A DNA stretch of 64,000 nucleotides from Acidimicrobiales bacterium (GCA_025455885.1 JALOLR010000011.1:90852-154851); one strand, 5' to 3'. Numbered from the stretch's first letter, positions 1 through 7,657 are shown. Translations and numbers: made by a program. The notes: generated by a model not told the origin, from the sequence alone.

Positions 1-758
1 AGCAGGTCGCCGGCGCCGCTCCAGATCTCGACGTCCTCGTCGACGAAGCCGCCGCTCGACGCCCGGGTCGTGAGCACCACGAGCAGGGGTGAGCCCGGGG
101 GCAGGTCGGTCCGGGGGAGCGAGGAGCGGGCGTGGTAGGTGAGGTCCACGGACTGGGCCACCGCGCCCTGCTCCCACACCTGGTACGCCACCGGCGGCCA
201 GAGGTCGGCCAGCAGGCCCAGCCAGCGGTGGTCGACGATCTCGGGCGTGCGGGGCCGCACCCAACCGCAGACCCGGGCGCCACCGTCACCCACGACCTCC
301 CGGAGACGGGGATGGAGCCACACCCGGTCCATGGTGGGCACGGGGAGGGTGGGGTCGACCGGTTCCTCGTCGGGATCGAACGGGGCGACGTCGGGTGGGG
401 TGGCGGCCAGGAACTGGTGCACCGGGCGCCGCCGGGCGAACGAACCGAGAGCCACCCCCGCCAGGCGCCCTCCGGACCACATGTGACACGTCGCGTTGGC
501 CATCGTGCGGCCTCGGCGCTCGACGGTGACCTCGGCGCGGAAGGGTCCGTCGACGAAGGGCTTGAGGTACTGCACGGTGAGGTGCTGGGGCTCCATGCCG
601 TCGACGCCCAGCTCCGCGTCCATGGCCGTCTTGGCCAGTGCCAGCACGTAGCCGCCGTGCTGGGCCTCCCAGCCCCACCAGGTTCGGTCGCAGGTGCGCT
701 CGTAGGCCCCGTCGCCGAGCGAGGTGAGCCGGCATTCCTGGTCGAGCAGCGCGGTCAT
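1..758 (-). CDS. Acyl-CoA thioesterase-like protein, C-terminus cut by window edge
   Basis: Read on the minus strand from ATG at 758, this frame stays open for 252 codons to the window edge. The N-terminus (WGWEAQHGGYVLALAKTAM, about residues 27-45) matches the first hot-dog helix of double-hot-dog acyl-CoA thioesterases of the 4HBT_3/TesB-like type. A second hot-dog follows (RWLGLLADLWPPVAYQVWE, then VDLTYHAR). Such proteins hydrolyse acyl-CoA to free acid and CoA in the cytoplasm; the substrate cannot be told. A hexamer TAGGCA lies 6 bases before the ATG, the spacing seen at many leaderless starts in this window. A paralogue of the same fold lies at 5128-5979. The family assignment is fairly sure; the enzyme activity is inferred. 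Confidence 0.75.
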   Translation of the reverse strand, partial: MTALLDQECRLTSLGDGAYERTCDRTWWGWEAQHGGYVLALAKTAMDAELGVDGMEPQHLTVQYLKPFVDGPFRAEVTVERRGRTMANATCHMWSGGRLAGVALGSFARRRPVHQFLAATPPDVAPFDPDEEPVDPTLPVPTMDRVWLHPRLREVVGDGGARVCGWVRPRTPEIVDHRWLGLLADLWPPVAYQVWEQGAVAQSVDLTYHARSSLPRTDLPPGSPLLVVLTTRASSGGFVDEDVEIWSGAGDL

Positions 759-829
759 CGCCGTTGCCTACCACGTCGGTGTCACGAGGCGGAGCGCTGG
801 GGATGACGCCTCTGCCCCCGATCGGGAAC

Positions 830-835
830 GAGACT
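830..835 (+). promoter_or_regulatory. Putative leaderless -10 (GAGACT) before the two-TM protein
   Basis: GAGACT ends 6 bases before ATG 842. Transcription would begin at the start codon. No Shine-Dalgarno sequence is present. Confidence 0.35.
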
Positions 836-841
836 CGTGCG

Positions 842-1204
842 ATGGACCCCGATCCGAGCGACGACCCGTACCTGGCCTCCGACTCCGACGTCACCGAGGC
901 CGCGTCGGCGATGCGTTCGCTCCAGGGCAGCGCCCGAATCCTGCGGGTCGTGGCCGCAGTGGCCGCCATCGTGTGGGTCGTCACCACGGTGTCGCTGTTC
1001 GTGACGTTCTGGGATGCGACGAGTGCCGGAGGCTTCGCGGGTATCCAGAGCACCCGGGACAACCGCCTCCTCAACGTCCTCGGACAGACCCTCCAGGCCA
1101 CGTGGGGTTGGGCGCTGGTCGCCGTGATCGCCCTGGCGGTGTCGGCGATGCTCACCGGCCAGCACTTGCGAGTGCTGTTGCGCGCACTGGACGAGGACGA
1201 CTGA
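842..1204 (+). CDS. Small two-helix membrane protein, unknown function
   Basis: This is a 120-residue protein with an acidic N-terminus, a strong transmembrane segment at about residues 34-57 (Val/Ala-rich), a soluble loop, a second segment at about 87-104 and an acidic tail ending DEDD. In-frame ATGs exist at 803 and GTG/ATG further up. I chose ATG 842 because a -10-like hexamer ends 6 bases before it. No enzyme motif is visible and I do not recognise the family. It is divergent from the thioesterase at 758. Its stop codon is followed immediately, in the same frame, by a VapC-like remnant. Confidence 0.6.
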   Translation: MDPDPSDDPYLASDSDVTEAASAMRSLQGSARILRVVAAVAAIVWVVTTVSLFVTFWDATSAGGFAGIQSTRDNRLLNVLGQTLQATWGWALVAVIALAVSAMLTGQHLRVLLRALDEDD

Positions 1205-1390
1205 CCCCACCCGCTCACCTCGCTGCTCAGGAGGGCCTTCGAGCTGCGGGCCAACGTCACGGCCCATGACGCGGTCTACGTCGCGTTGGCCGAGGTGTTC
1301 GAGGTCGATCTGGTCACGGCCGACGCCCGACTGGCGTCGGCCACCGGTCCGAGGTGCTCGTTCCGCGTGCTCGCCGACGAGCCGGGGTGA
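1205..1390 (+). pseudogene. C-terminal remnant of a VapC-like PIN-domain toxin
   Basis: The 61 codons after the stop of the preceding gene read, in the same frame, as the C-terminal half of a PIN-domain VapC ribonuclease: RRAFELRANVTAHDAVYV, then ALAEVFEVDLVTADARLA, then a short end and a TGA at 1388-1390. The acidic positions of the VapC C-terminal half (D of AHDA, D of TADARL) are present. The N-terminal strand with the first catalytic Asp is absent, and there is no ATG or GTG start in a sensible place. No antitoxin gene is recognisable upstream. This is most likely a decayed toxin-antitoxin locus; a weaker possibility is read-through from the upstream gene. Confidence 0.75.
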
Positions 1391-1397
1391 AGCCCTC

Positions 1398-1649
1398 TCA
1401 GGTCGTGCGGGGGTCGTCGATCGTGACTGCGGTGAGGCCGGGTGCAAAGGGTGTCATCAGTTGGAGGGCCACGCCTTCGAGCATCGCCGTCGGCAGGACG
1501 CACTCGGCGCAGCCCGCCTCGACCAGCAGGAGGCGGAGATGGGCCGTCCCGTCGTCGGTGACGTCGACGAGCTCGATGTCGGCACCATCGAGTTGCAGCA
1601 TCTCGCGCACGGGCACGAGGGCCTCGGCGACGGTGGCGGTGTCGGTCAC
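1398..1649 (-). CDS. NifU C-terminal-like small CxxC protein
   Basis: This 83-residue protein starts at GTG 1649. The pattern DGADIELVDV (residues 21-30) followed by GCAEC (Cys47, Cys50) resembles the NifU C-terminal (Nfu) domain, in which the DGGD-type turn and CxxC motif carry an Fe-S cluster. Homology is clear in outline but divergent, because the usual Gly-Gly after Asp and the Cys-x-x-Cys-Pro are not kept. Its GTG overlaps the TGA of the upstream SDR gene by 4 bases (GTGA), so translation is coupled. It is the last gene of the operon with the UGSC protein. It could carry or deliver Fe-S clusters or act as a thiol protein; this is inference. Confidence 0.6.
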   Translation of the reverse strand: MTDTATVAEALVPVREMLQLDGADIELVDVTDDGTAHLRLLLVEAGCAECVLPTAMLEGVALQLMTPFAPGLTAVTIDDPRTT

Positions 1650-2473
1650 GGGGTCTCGCTCCGGTCGGCGGCTGCGGCGGGTCGGTTGGCCGGGCGGGTG
1701 CGCGAGAGGTGTGCCCCGGCGTCGGCCAGGATCAGCTGCCCGGTGACGCAGCGGGCCAGGTCGCTCACCAGGAACACGGCGAGGCGGCCCAGCTCGTCGG
1801 CTTCGGTCATGCGCCGCAGCGGGGTCGACTCGACCAGGGCCGCGACGTGGTCGTCGTCGAAGGCGTCGCGCACGGTCTCGGTGAGAGTGGTGCCCGGGGC
1901 GATGGCCAGCACCCTGATGCCGTGCGGTCCCAGCTCCACGGCCATGGTCTGGGTGAGGTGGTTGATGCCGGCCTTGGCTGCGGCGTAGGCGGCCATGAAC
2001 GGCGCGGGACGGGTGGTCTCGCCCGAGCTGATGTTGAGGATGACCCCGCCGCGACCGGCGGCGATCATGGCCCGGGCCTCGGCTGCGCCGGCCAGCGCGG
2101 TGAGCACCAGGTTCTGGTCGAGCAGGTCCCGCCAATGGGTTCCATCGAGCGTCTCGACCGGCCCCGGACGCTGCGAGCCGTACATGCCCACGTTGTTGAC
2201 GGCGATGTCGAGCTGGCCACCGAAGGTCGTGTCGGCCTGGGTGACGGCCCCCTCGAGTGCGGTGTCGTCGCGGGCGTCGGCGATCACCGGGAAGGCCCGA
2301 CCTCCCTCCGCCTCGATGCGGGCCACGGTGGCGTCGGCCTGTGGGCGGCGCACGTCGTGCACCGCCACCCACGCCCCGGCCCGGCCCAGCCAGGCGGCGA
2401 TCTCGGCGCCGATGCCCGCGCCGGCGCCGGTGACCAGCGCCGTTCGCCCCGTGAGGTCGATCTCGACGGTCAC
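1646..2473 (-). CDS. SDR family NAD(P)-dependent oxidoreductase
   Basis: This is a classical short-chain dehydrogenase of 275 residues. The cofactor loop is TGAGAGIG (about 15-22). The NNAG motif is present as NNVG. The catalytic Ser lies in NISSGE and the Tyr/Lys pair in YAAAK. The C-terminal ADAG motif is in the usual place, followed by about 25 extra Ala/Pro/Arg-rich residues. Acidic HDVRR after strand 2 (Asp) suggests NAD preference. It starts at GTG 2473, four bases after the stop of the UGSC gene, and ends overlapping the NifU-like gene. It therefore belongs to a four-gene operon read from about 4130. The substrate is unknown. Confidence 0.85.
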   Translation of the reverse strand: MTVEIDLTGRTALVTGAGAGIGAEIAAWLGRAGAWVAVHDVRRPQADATVARIEAEGGRAFPVIADARDDTALEGAVTQADTTFGGQLDIAVNNVGMYGSQRPGPVETLDGTHWRDLLDQNLVLTALAGAAEARAMIAAGRGGVILNISSGETTRPAPFMAAYAAAKAGINHLTQTMAVELGPHGIRVLAIAPGTTLTETVRDAFDDDHVAALVESTPLRRMTEADELGRLAVFLVSDLARCVTGQLILADAGAHLSRTRPANRPAAAADRSETP

Positions 2474-2477
2474 CCGC

Positions 2478-3029
2478 TCAGCCCCGGGGGGTGGTGAACA
2501 GCGTGATCAGCTCATCGGTGGCGGCCTCGGCCCACTGGCCGAGCGTGTCGGCGTCGGTGCCGCCGATCGGGTGGGGGAGCACCAGCAGCCGCGTGTGGGG
2601 CTGGCCGAAGCTGGTCGACAGAGTGGTGGCGACGGGCTCGAACTGGGTGGTGGTGGCCACCACCGCGGGGCGGCCGGCCTTCTCGAGCTCGATGGCGTCG
2701 GTCACCGAGTACGCGGTGCAGCTGCCGCAGTCGGCGGCGCCGGTGATCACCAGGTCGGCTTCGGCGACCACCTGCTCGAAGATGTCCGGGTCGCATCGCA
2801 CGGCGGCGTTGGCCGATTCGCCGCGGGGGCCCTTCTTGGTGACGAGGCTGACCGTGGCGCCGGTGCGGCGGGCCAGGGCCTCGGCGGCGGCGGTCATGAC
2901 CACGTCGGCGTTGGGCTTGCCGTTGTCGAGCACGGCGATGCGCAACCCGGCCAGCGAGGCGGGTGACGGGGCCATGGTGGCGGCGGGGGGGCCAGGCTCG
3001 GAGTCGGGGAGGTAGACGGTGACGGTCAA
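2478..3029 (-). CDS. UGSC-family redox protein (cysteine form, CGSC motif)
   Basis: Product of 183 residues if started at TTG 3029, which keeps an N-terminal stretch leading into LAGLRIAVLDNGKPNAD that is typical of the family. An internal ATG at residue 19 is the alternative. The motif ADCGSCTAYSVTDAIE (Cys101, Cys104) corresponds to the U-G-S-C motif of the UGSC selenoprotein family, with Cys replacing selenocysteine. The family is known mainly from selenoprotein surveys; a thiol/selenol redox role is assumed, not shown. The gene begins 5 bases after the stop of the partner gene and ends 4 bases before the SDR. No selenocysteine insertion is implied here, since the codon is a Cys codon. Confidence 0.75.
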   Translation of the reverse strand: MTVTVYLPDSEPGPPAATMAPSPASLAGLRIAVLDNGKPNADVVMTAAAEALARRTGATVSLVTKKGPRGESANAAVRCDPDIFEQVVAEADLVITGAADCGSCTAYSVTDAIELEKAGRPAVVATTTQFEPVATTLSTSFGQPHTRLLVLPHPIGGTDADTLGQWAEAATDELITLFTTPRG

Positions 3030-3034
3030 CGGGC

Positions 3035-4093
3035 TCAACCTTCCAGGGGCAGCGTGGCGCTGCGGGTGACGCCCCACGAGGGCACGACCAGCGAGTGCTT
3101 GCCGGGGCCGCCGACGACCAGGACGCGGATGTTGTCGGCATCGCCGGTCATGGGGACGAGGTGGTCGTCGGCGCAGATGTGCATCCACTGCTGCCAGGCC
3201 CGCTCCTGGAAGTGCCGTCGCAGCAACGAGAGTGGGAGGCGGGCGTGGTCGAAGAGGTACGACGCGACGTCGGCGCGGGTGAGGCCGCGGTCGGCGAGGC
3301 TCCGGGCGTGCTCGGGCCCCAGTACCACGAAGTACTCGGCCCGGCTGATCGGGGCGTTGTTCTGGCCGAGGGATGTCATCGCCGAGGCGATCTTGTCGAG
3401 GATGAGGGCCGGGTCGCCGGCCGCCTCGGCGTCGTGGACGTTGTGCGGCCCTTCCCCGCAGTGGACGGTGACGGCACTCGGGGCGTCGATGCCGCGGCTG
3501 CGGGGGTAGGACTCCCAGGGGCTCGCGGCGAGGTTCTCGGCGGCGCAGAAGGTGTACTTGGCGGGCTGGCCGTGGGTGGCCGCGTCGCCGAGGCCGGGGG
3601 TGGCGCCGGCCACGGCGAGCATCGTGAGGCGGACGGCCCGGCCGACGGTCGCGTTGGCGCGGTTCCCCGGCCCGAAGGCGCCGACGCCGCTGTTGAAGCC
3701 GCACCGGTCGACCACCTCGCCGTGGACGACGACCATGGGCGCGACCGGGTGGGTCGTGGCGTTGACGCCGCGCAGGTTGACCTCTGGTCGGGCGAGGGCC
3801 CGCAGCGCGGTGAGCACCACCGGGAACACCTCGGGCGGACAGCCGGCCATCACGGCGTTGACGGCGACCACCCGGCGGGTGACGATGCCGGCCCGCGGCT
3901 CGAGGGTGAACAGGACGGCGTCGGGGTCGCCGGCGGCGTGGTCGAGCATGGCGTCGACCCGGTCCGGCGTGGGTGGCACCACCGGGAGGCCGTCGCCGAT
4001 GCCCCGGTCGGCGAGCAACGCGAACATCGCCTCGGGGCTGGCGTCGGCCAGCTCGACGGTGGCCGGCTCGTAGGTCGTGGGTCGGGTGGTCAC
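3035..4093 (-). CDS. UGSC-associated conserved protein of unknown function
   Basis: Product of 352 residues, GTG start at 4093 with GGAGG about 8 bases upstream. Blocks that look strongly constrained are GIGDGLPVVPPTPDRV (about 31-46), VNAVMAGCPPEVFPVV, LRGVNATTHPVAPMVVVHG, GFNSGVGAFGPGNRANA, QPAKYTFCAAENLAASPW and VTVHCGEGPHN. Several invariant-looking Cys residues occur (in AGCP, RCGFNSG, TFCAAEN, HCGEG, HICADD). I recall proteins of this type lying beside UGSC genes, but I cannot name a function. It is the first gene of the operon and may form a two-component redox or hydrolytic enzyme with UGSC (inference). The lack of a signal peptide suggests a cytoplasmic location. Confidence 0.6.
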   Translation of the reverse strand: MTTRPTTYEPATVELADASPEAMFALLADRGIGDGLPVVPPTPDRVDAMLDHAAGDPDAVLFTLEPRAGIVTRRVVAVNAVMAGCPPEVFPVVLTALRALARPEVNLRGVNATTHPVAPMVVVHGEVVDRCGFNSGVGAFGPGNRANATVGRAVRLTMLAVAGATPGLGDAATHGQPAKYTFCAAENLAASPWESYPRSRGIDAPSAVTVHCGEGPHNVHDAEAAGDPALILDKIASAMTSLGQNNAPISRAEYFVVLGPEHARSLADRGLTRADVASYLFDHARLPLSLLRRHFQERAWQQWMHICADDHLVPMTGDADNIRVLVVGGPGKHSLVVPSWGVTRSATLPLEG

Positions 4094-4124
4094 GGCGGCC
4101 CCTCCGAGAGTCGAATGCCATCAG

Positions 4125-4134
4125 ACTCTAGGCT
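4125..4134. promoter_or_regulatory. Overlapping divergent -10 elements, UGSC operon and amidohydrolase
   Basis: On the minus strand TAGAGT (4130 to 4125) is a -10 for the UGSC operon. It gives a leader of about 25 bases with Shine-Dalgarno GGAGG. On the plus strand TAGGCT (4129-4134) is a -10 for the amidohydrolase gene. The two share the TA at 4129-4130, so the two polymerases would exclude one another. Confidence 0.4.
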
Positions 4135-4219
4135 GACCGGCGTCGTCGGAGCCGCTCGCAGCAGGCGGGACCCGGACGTGGCCGGAGCGGGGTTCGGAGG
4201 GGACGTGTCGACGCGAGGC

Positions 4220-5125
4220 ATGACCGGGGTCGAGTCGAGCGGGGCGCCGCCGTCCGCGCGGACGGCGGAGGTCGTCGATGCCCACACCCACGTCGCCTGC
4301 GGCGACGACCCGCGGTTCCCCTTTCGTCCGACGGGAGTGGGGAGCGGGTGGGCCTCCGAGGGCGGCTCGGCGCACGCCCTGCTGGGCGAGATGGATGCCG
4401 GCGGGGTGGCCCGCGCCGTGGTCGTGCAGGCCGTCGGGGTCTACGGCTACGACGCCCGGTGCGCGGCGCGCGCCGTGGCCGAGCACCCTGCGCGGTTCGC
4501 GTTCGTCGCCGCGGTGGACCTGGCGTCGCCGGACCCGGCCCGCGACCTCGTCGCCGCGGTGGCCGGGGCCGAGGTCCGTCCGGTCGCCGTCCGGCTGTTC
4601 GGCGTGGGGGTGGACGGCGCGGCGGCGCTGCACGACGCCCGGGCGACCGAGATCTGGCGCGCCGCCGCCGAGCTGTCCGTCGGGCTGGTCACCTGCACCT
4701 TCGCCGCGGACCTCGACGCCGTGGCGGTCGCCGCCGAGGCCGAGCCGGGCGTGGCGGTGGCGGTGGACCACTGCGGCTTCCCCGACCGGGACGGGGCCGA
4801 CGGGTGGGCGGCGCTGGACCGCCTCGCCGCCGTGGCGTCGGTGTCGCTGAAGGTCACGAGCTACGTCCTCGAGGCGGCGGAGCGCGACGACGGCGATCCG
4901 GCGGCGGCGGTCGAGCGCCTGGGATCGGCGTTCGGAGCCGATCGGCTCTGCTGGGGTTCCGACCACCCCCAGGACCTGACCCGCTCCTACCCCGGCAAGC
5001 GGGCCCTCGCCGAGCACGCCACCCGGGACCTCGATGCCGCCGCCCGGCGGTCCTTCTTCGGCGAACTGGCCGCCCGCCTGTGGTTCGCCGCGGGTCCGCC
5101 CGTCCACGGCCCGTCGACGGGCTGA
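4220..5125 (+). CDS. Amidohydrolase-2 family metal-dependent hydrolase/decarboxylase
   Basis: TIM-barrel amidohydrolase of about 301 residues. The metal motif VDAHTHV is at residues 19-25 (His22, His24), the central DHCGF supplies another His, and the C-terminal CWGSDHP holds the metal-binding Asp. The family includes aminocarboxymuconate-semialdehyde and hydroxybenzoate decarboxylases and lactonases, so a role in organic-acid or aromatic breakdown is plausible. ATG 4220 is chosen; GTG 4205 and ATG 4115 are in-frame alternatives that would add a poorly conserved extension. It is divergent from the UGSC operon with an overlapping promoter core, and its stop is 2 bases from the stop of the convergent thioesterase. 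Confidence 0.8.
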   Translation: MTGVESSGAPPSARTAEVVDAHTHVACGDDPRFPFRPTGVGSGWASEGGSAHALLGEMDAGGVARAVVVQAVGVYGYDARCAARAVAEHPARFAFVAAVDLASPDPARDLVAAVAGAEVRPVAVRLFGVGVDGAAALHDARATEIWRAAAELSVGLVTCTFAADLDAVAVAAEAEPGVAVAVDHCGFPDRDGADGWAALDRLAAVASVSLKVTSYVLEAAERDDGDPAAAVERLGSAFGADRLCWGSDHPQDLTRSYPGKRALAEHATRDLDAAARRSFFGELAARLWFAAGPPVHGPSTG

Positions 5126-5127
5126 GC

Positions 5128-5979
5128 TCAGGCCCGGGGTACCAGCGCCAGCTGTCGGGACTGGGCGACCAGGTGGCCCCGGCTGTCCCAGACCTCACCG
5201 TCGGCTTCGAGGAACCCGCCGGTGATGAAGTGGGACGAGAACTCGCAGCGCAACCATCCCGGGGCCGGTCGGGCCCGGACGTGGGCGGTGAGCTCGAGGG
5301 TCGGCGCCCAGGCGATCGGCAGGTTGGCGTTGAACACCGTCGGAGGGAAGGCGTCCACGGCGCACAGGAGGGCGAGGGTGTCGCAGACCTCGCCGTCGCG
5401 GAGGCGGAACCAGCCCCGCATGCGGGCCCGCCCCGACCCCCGGCCGGAGCCGAAGCCCGAGTCGTCGGGGTGCAGGCGCAGCTCGACCTGGCCGACGAAC
5501 GGTGGAGGGAACGTGTCGGTCGGCACCAGCTCGGTGCACGCCTCGGCGGGTGGGAGCTCCGGCGGTGTGCGGTCCACCAGCTCGGGTGCATCGTCGTGGG
5601 CGCCGCTCAGGTCGCCGAAGCTGCCGACGCAGGTGAGCAGCGGTCGACTCCCGGTCCACATCGTGGCCGTCCCCGTCCCGAACCGGCGCCCCTGCTTGAC
5701 GACGTGGGCCTCGACCGTCACGTCACCCGGTCGGCCGGGGGCGAGGAAGTGGGCGGTGACGGTGACCGGGTCGGGCCGCCCCAGGGCGGTTCCGAGGGCG
5801 CGAGCGGCGATGGTGAGGAGGTAGCCGCCGTTGGCGTTGCCGGCGACGTCCCAGCCCTCCCCGATGGCGGCGTCCCACTTCGAGGTGGCGGGCGCCGAGG
5901 TCGGGGCCGGTGCCTGCGATCGCACCGCGGTGGCCCGCCTGAACCCGTCAGCGCCCGGCGGTCGAGCGTCTCCGGGCAC
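5128..5979 (-). CDS. Acyl-CoA thioesterase-like double hot-dog protein
   Basis: Product of 283 residues. The first hot-dog helix is GNANGGYLLTIAARALG (about 47-63). The second domain has DGEVCDTLALLCAVDAFPPT and ends with a strand containing FSSHFITGGFLEADGEVWD. This is the 4HBT_3 (TesB-like) arrangement, fitting cytosolic hydrolysis of acyl-CoA esters. The catalytic Asp of TesB-type enzymes cannot be assigned with certainty. It starts at GTG 5979, 17 bases after the stop of the deazaflavin-type gene, so it probably sits in the same transcript. It is a paralogue of the partial gene at 1-758. Confidence 0.75.
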   Translation of the reverse strand: MPGDARPPGADGFRRATAVRSQAPAPTSAPATSKWDAAIGEGWDVAGNANGGYLLTIAARALGTALGRPDPVTVTAHFLAPGRPGDVTVEAHVVKQGRRFGTGTATMWTGSRPLLTCVGSFGDLSGAHDDAPELVDRTPPELPPAEACTELVPTDTFPPPFVGQVELRLHPDDSGFGSGRGSGRARMRGWFRLRDGEVCDTLALLCAVDAFPPTVFNANLPIAWAPTLELTAHVRARPAPGWLRCEFSSHFITGGFLEADGEVWDSRGHLVAQSRQLALVPRA

Positions 5980-5996
5980 CGTGCACCACCTGCGTC

Positions 5997-6488
5997 TCAG
6001 CCCTCGACGGCCACGAGGTTGTCGAAGCGCACCAACGGGAGCTCCCGCTCGGTGCGGGACTGGTAGTCGACGTAGTACTCGCGGTCGGCGGTGAGCAGCG
6101 CCCAGATGCGGGCCCGCTCGTCACCCGACAGGACCTCCGCGTCACACTCGTAGAAGCCGCCCCGCACCCGGATCTTCACCCTCGGGTTCGCGTCGCGGTC
6201 CATGAGGTTGAGGCACCACGCCGGGTTCGTCGGCGCTCCGGCGAACGAGCCGACCACGACCCGACGACCCTCGGGGTCGAGCCAGAACGGCAGCGTGACC
6301 TTGTGCTCGTTGCCGGACCGGCGACCGACCGTGTGCAGGATGACGTGGTCCATCCCGGCGATGATCCACGCCGACTCCTCGTCGGTGGTCTCCAGCCAGG
6401 CCGTGTGCTGTCGGGAGATCCCGGGGATCTCGTCGCGTGACGGCTCGTCGAACGCCTCGTTCTTCTGGCTGGCCGGGGTGTCGCTCAT
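5997..6488 (-). CDS. Deazaflavin (F420)-dependent nitroreductase-family protein
   Basis: Product of 163 residues, close to the usual size of Ddn/DUF385 proteins. The hallmark LHTVGRRSGNEHKVTLPFW is followed by VVVGSFAGAPTNPAWCLNL, the split-barrel F420-binding pattern of mycobacterial Ddn. These proteins transfer hydride from reduced F420 to quinones or nitro compounds. Starting at ATG 6488 puts TACAGT 7 bases before the start, a leaderless arrangement. It is divergent from an LLM-family F420-type gene at 6608, which supports an F420 context. Confidence 0.85.
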   Translation of the reverse strand: MSDTPASQKNEAFDEPSRDEIPGISRQHTAWLETTDEESAWIIAGMDHVILHTVGRRSGNEHKVTLPFWLDPEGRRVVVGSFAGAPTNPAWCLNLMDRDANPRVKIRVRGGFYECDAEVLSGDERARIWALLTADREYYVDYQSRTERELPLVRFDNLVAVEG

Positions 6489-6495
6489 GGGCCGA

Positions 6496-6501
6496 ACTGT
6501 A
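6496..6501 (-). promoter_or_regulatory. Leaderless -10 (TACAGT) of the deazaflavin-type gene
   Basis: On the minus strand TACAGT is followed by 7 bases and then ATG 6488. Confidence 0.5.
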
Positions 6502-6554
6502 GGCGAACGCCCGTCGTGGCCGTCCCGGCCGGAAGGGCCCCGGACGGGGTCGGC

Positions 6555-6560
6555 TAGAAC
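6555..6560 (+). promoter_or_regulatory. Putative -10 (TAGAAC) of the LLM-crotonase-SDR operon
   Basis: TAGAAC lies about 47 bases before ATG 6608, and that start has a Shine-Dalgarno GGGAG at 6597-6601. This would be a conventional leadered transcript, unlike most neighbours. Confidence 0.3.
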
Positions 6561-6607
6561 AGGCGGGTGGCCGTCGCCGTCCCGGCGCCGGGGAACGGGA
6601 GCAACCC

Positions 6608-7657
6608 ATGAAGGTCGACCTGGGCATCGCCATGAGCGGTCCGGAGGGCGCCGCCGAGCGGGCTCGGGAGCTGGTCGCCACCGGTGCGTCCGGTCTGTTC
6701 TCCTTCGAGAACGCCCACGATCTGTTCTTCCCGCTCGTCATGGCGAGCCAGGTCGTCGACCTCGAGCTCATGACCAACGTGGCGATGGCGTTCCCCCGCA
6801 GCCCGCTGCACCTCGCCTATGCCGCCCACGACCTCCAGCTGCTCAGCGAGGGGCGGTTCCGCCTCGGGCTCGGGTCGCAGATCAAGCCCCACATCGAGAA
6901 GCGGTACGGGTCCCAGTGGGGCAAGCCGGTCGCCAAGATGCGCGAGTGGGTGGAGGCCATCTCGATGATGTTCGACCACTTCGAGGGCAAGGGCCCCTTC
7001 GCGTACACCGGCGAGTACACCCGCCACACGCTCATGACGCCCAACTTCAACCCGGGGCCCAACCCCTTCGGCCGTCCCCCGGTGCTCATCGGCGCCCTCG
7101 GGCCGAAGATGTGCCAGATGACGGCCGAGGTGGCCGACGGCATCCTGGTGATGCCGTTCAACAGCGCCCGCCACATGCGCGAGCGCACCGTGCCGGCGCT
7201 GCAGGCGGGGCTGCGGGCGGCCGGGCGGACCGGGGAGGACTTCGAGGTGATCGCCGAGGTGATCGTCGCCACCGGCCGCACCGACGAGGAGCTCGCCGCC
7301 GCGGCGGCGGGCGTGAAGTACCTGCTCGGCTTCTACGGCTCGACGCCCTCCTACCGGCCGGTGCTCGACGTCGAGGGTCGCGGGGACCTCCAGACCGAGC
7401 TCAACGCGCTGTCGAAGCAGGGTGACTGGGTGGGCATGGCCGACCGCATCGATGACGACCTCATGCGCACCATCGCCGTGTTCGGCACGCCGAAGGAGGT
7501 GGCCGCCGAGATCGTCGACCGCTTCGGGCCGTTCGCCTCCCGGGTTTGCACCTACTTTCCCGGCTATGAGATCTCCGACGACACGATCGCCGAGTTGATC
7601 GCCGCCATCGGTGAGGCGTCCGTCGCCGCCGGGCACGCCGGAGAGGTGCGGGTGTGA
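6608..7657 (+). CDS. LLM class F420-dependent oxidoreductase (TIGR03617-like)
   Basis: Product of 349 residues, ATG start with GGGAG 6 bases upstream. It is a luciferase-like monooxygenase-fold protein: N-terminal MKVDLGIAMSG, DLFFPLVMASQ, LMTNVAMAFPRSPLHLAYAA and the flavin-phosphate-type stretch GRFRLGLGSQ. ALGPKMCQMTAEVADGILV is typical of the actinobacterial subgroup annotated as TIGR03617. These enzymes oxidise alcohols or acyl-type substrates with F420, and several mycobacterial relatives sit in lipid catabolic clusters. The stop overlaps the GTG of the crotonase (GTGA), and an SDR follows. The substrate is unknown. Confidence 0.85.
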   Translation: MKVDLGIAMSGPEGAAERARELVATGASGLFSFENAHDLFFPLVMASQVVDLELMTNVAMAFPRSPLHLAYAAHDLQLLSEGRFRLGLGSQIKPHIEKRYGSQWGKPVAKMREWVEAISMMFDHFEGKGPFAYTGEYTRHTLMTPNFNPGPNPFGRPPVLIGALGPKMCQMTAEVADGILVMPFNSARHMRERTVPALQAGLRAAGRTGEDFEVIAEVIVATGRTDEELAAAAAGVKYLLGFYGSTPSYRPVLDVEGRGDLQTELNALSKQGDWVGMADRIDDDLMRTIAVFGTPKEVAAEIVDRFGPFASRVCTYFPGYEISDDTIAELIAAIGEASVAAGHAGEVRV

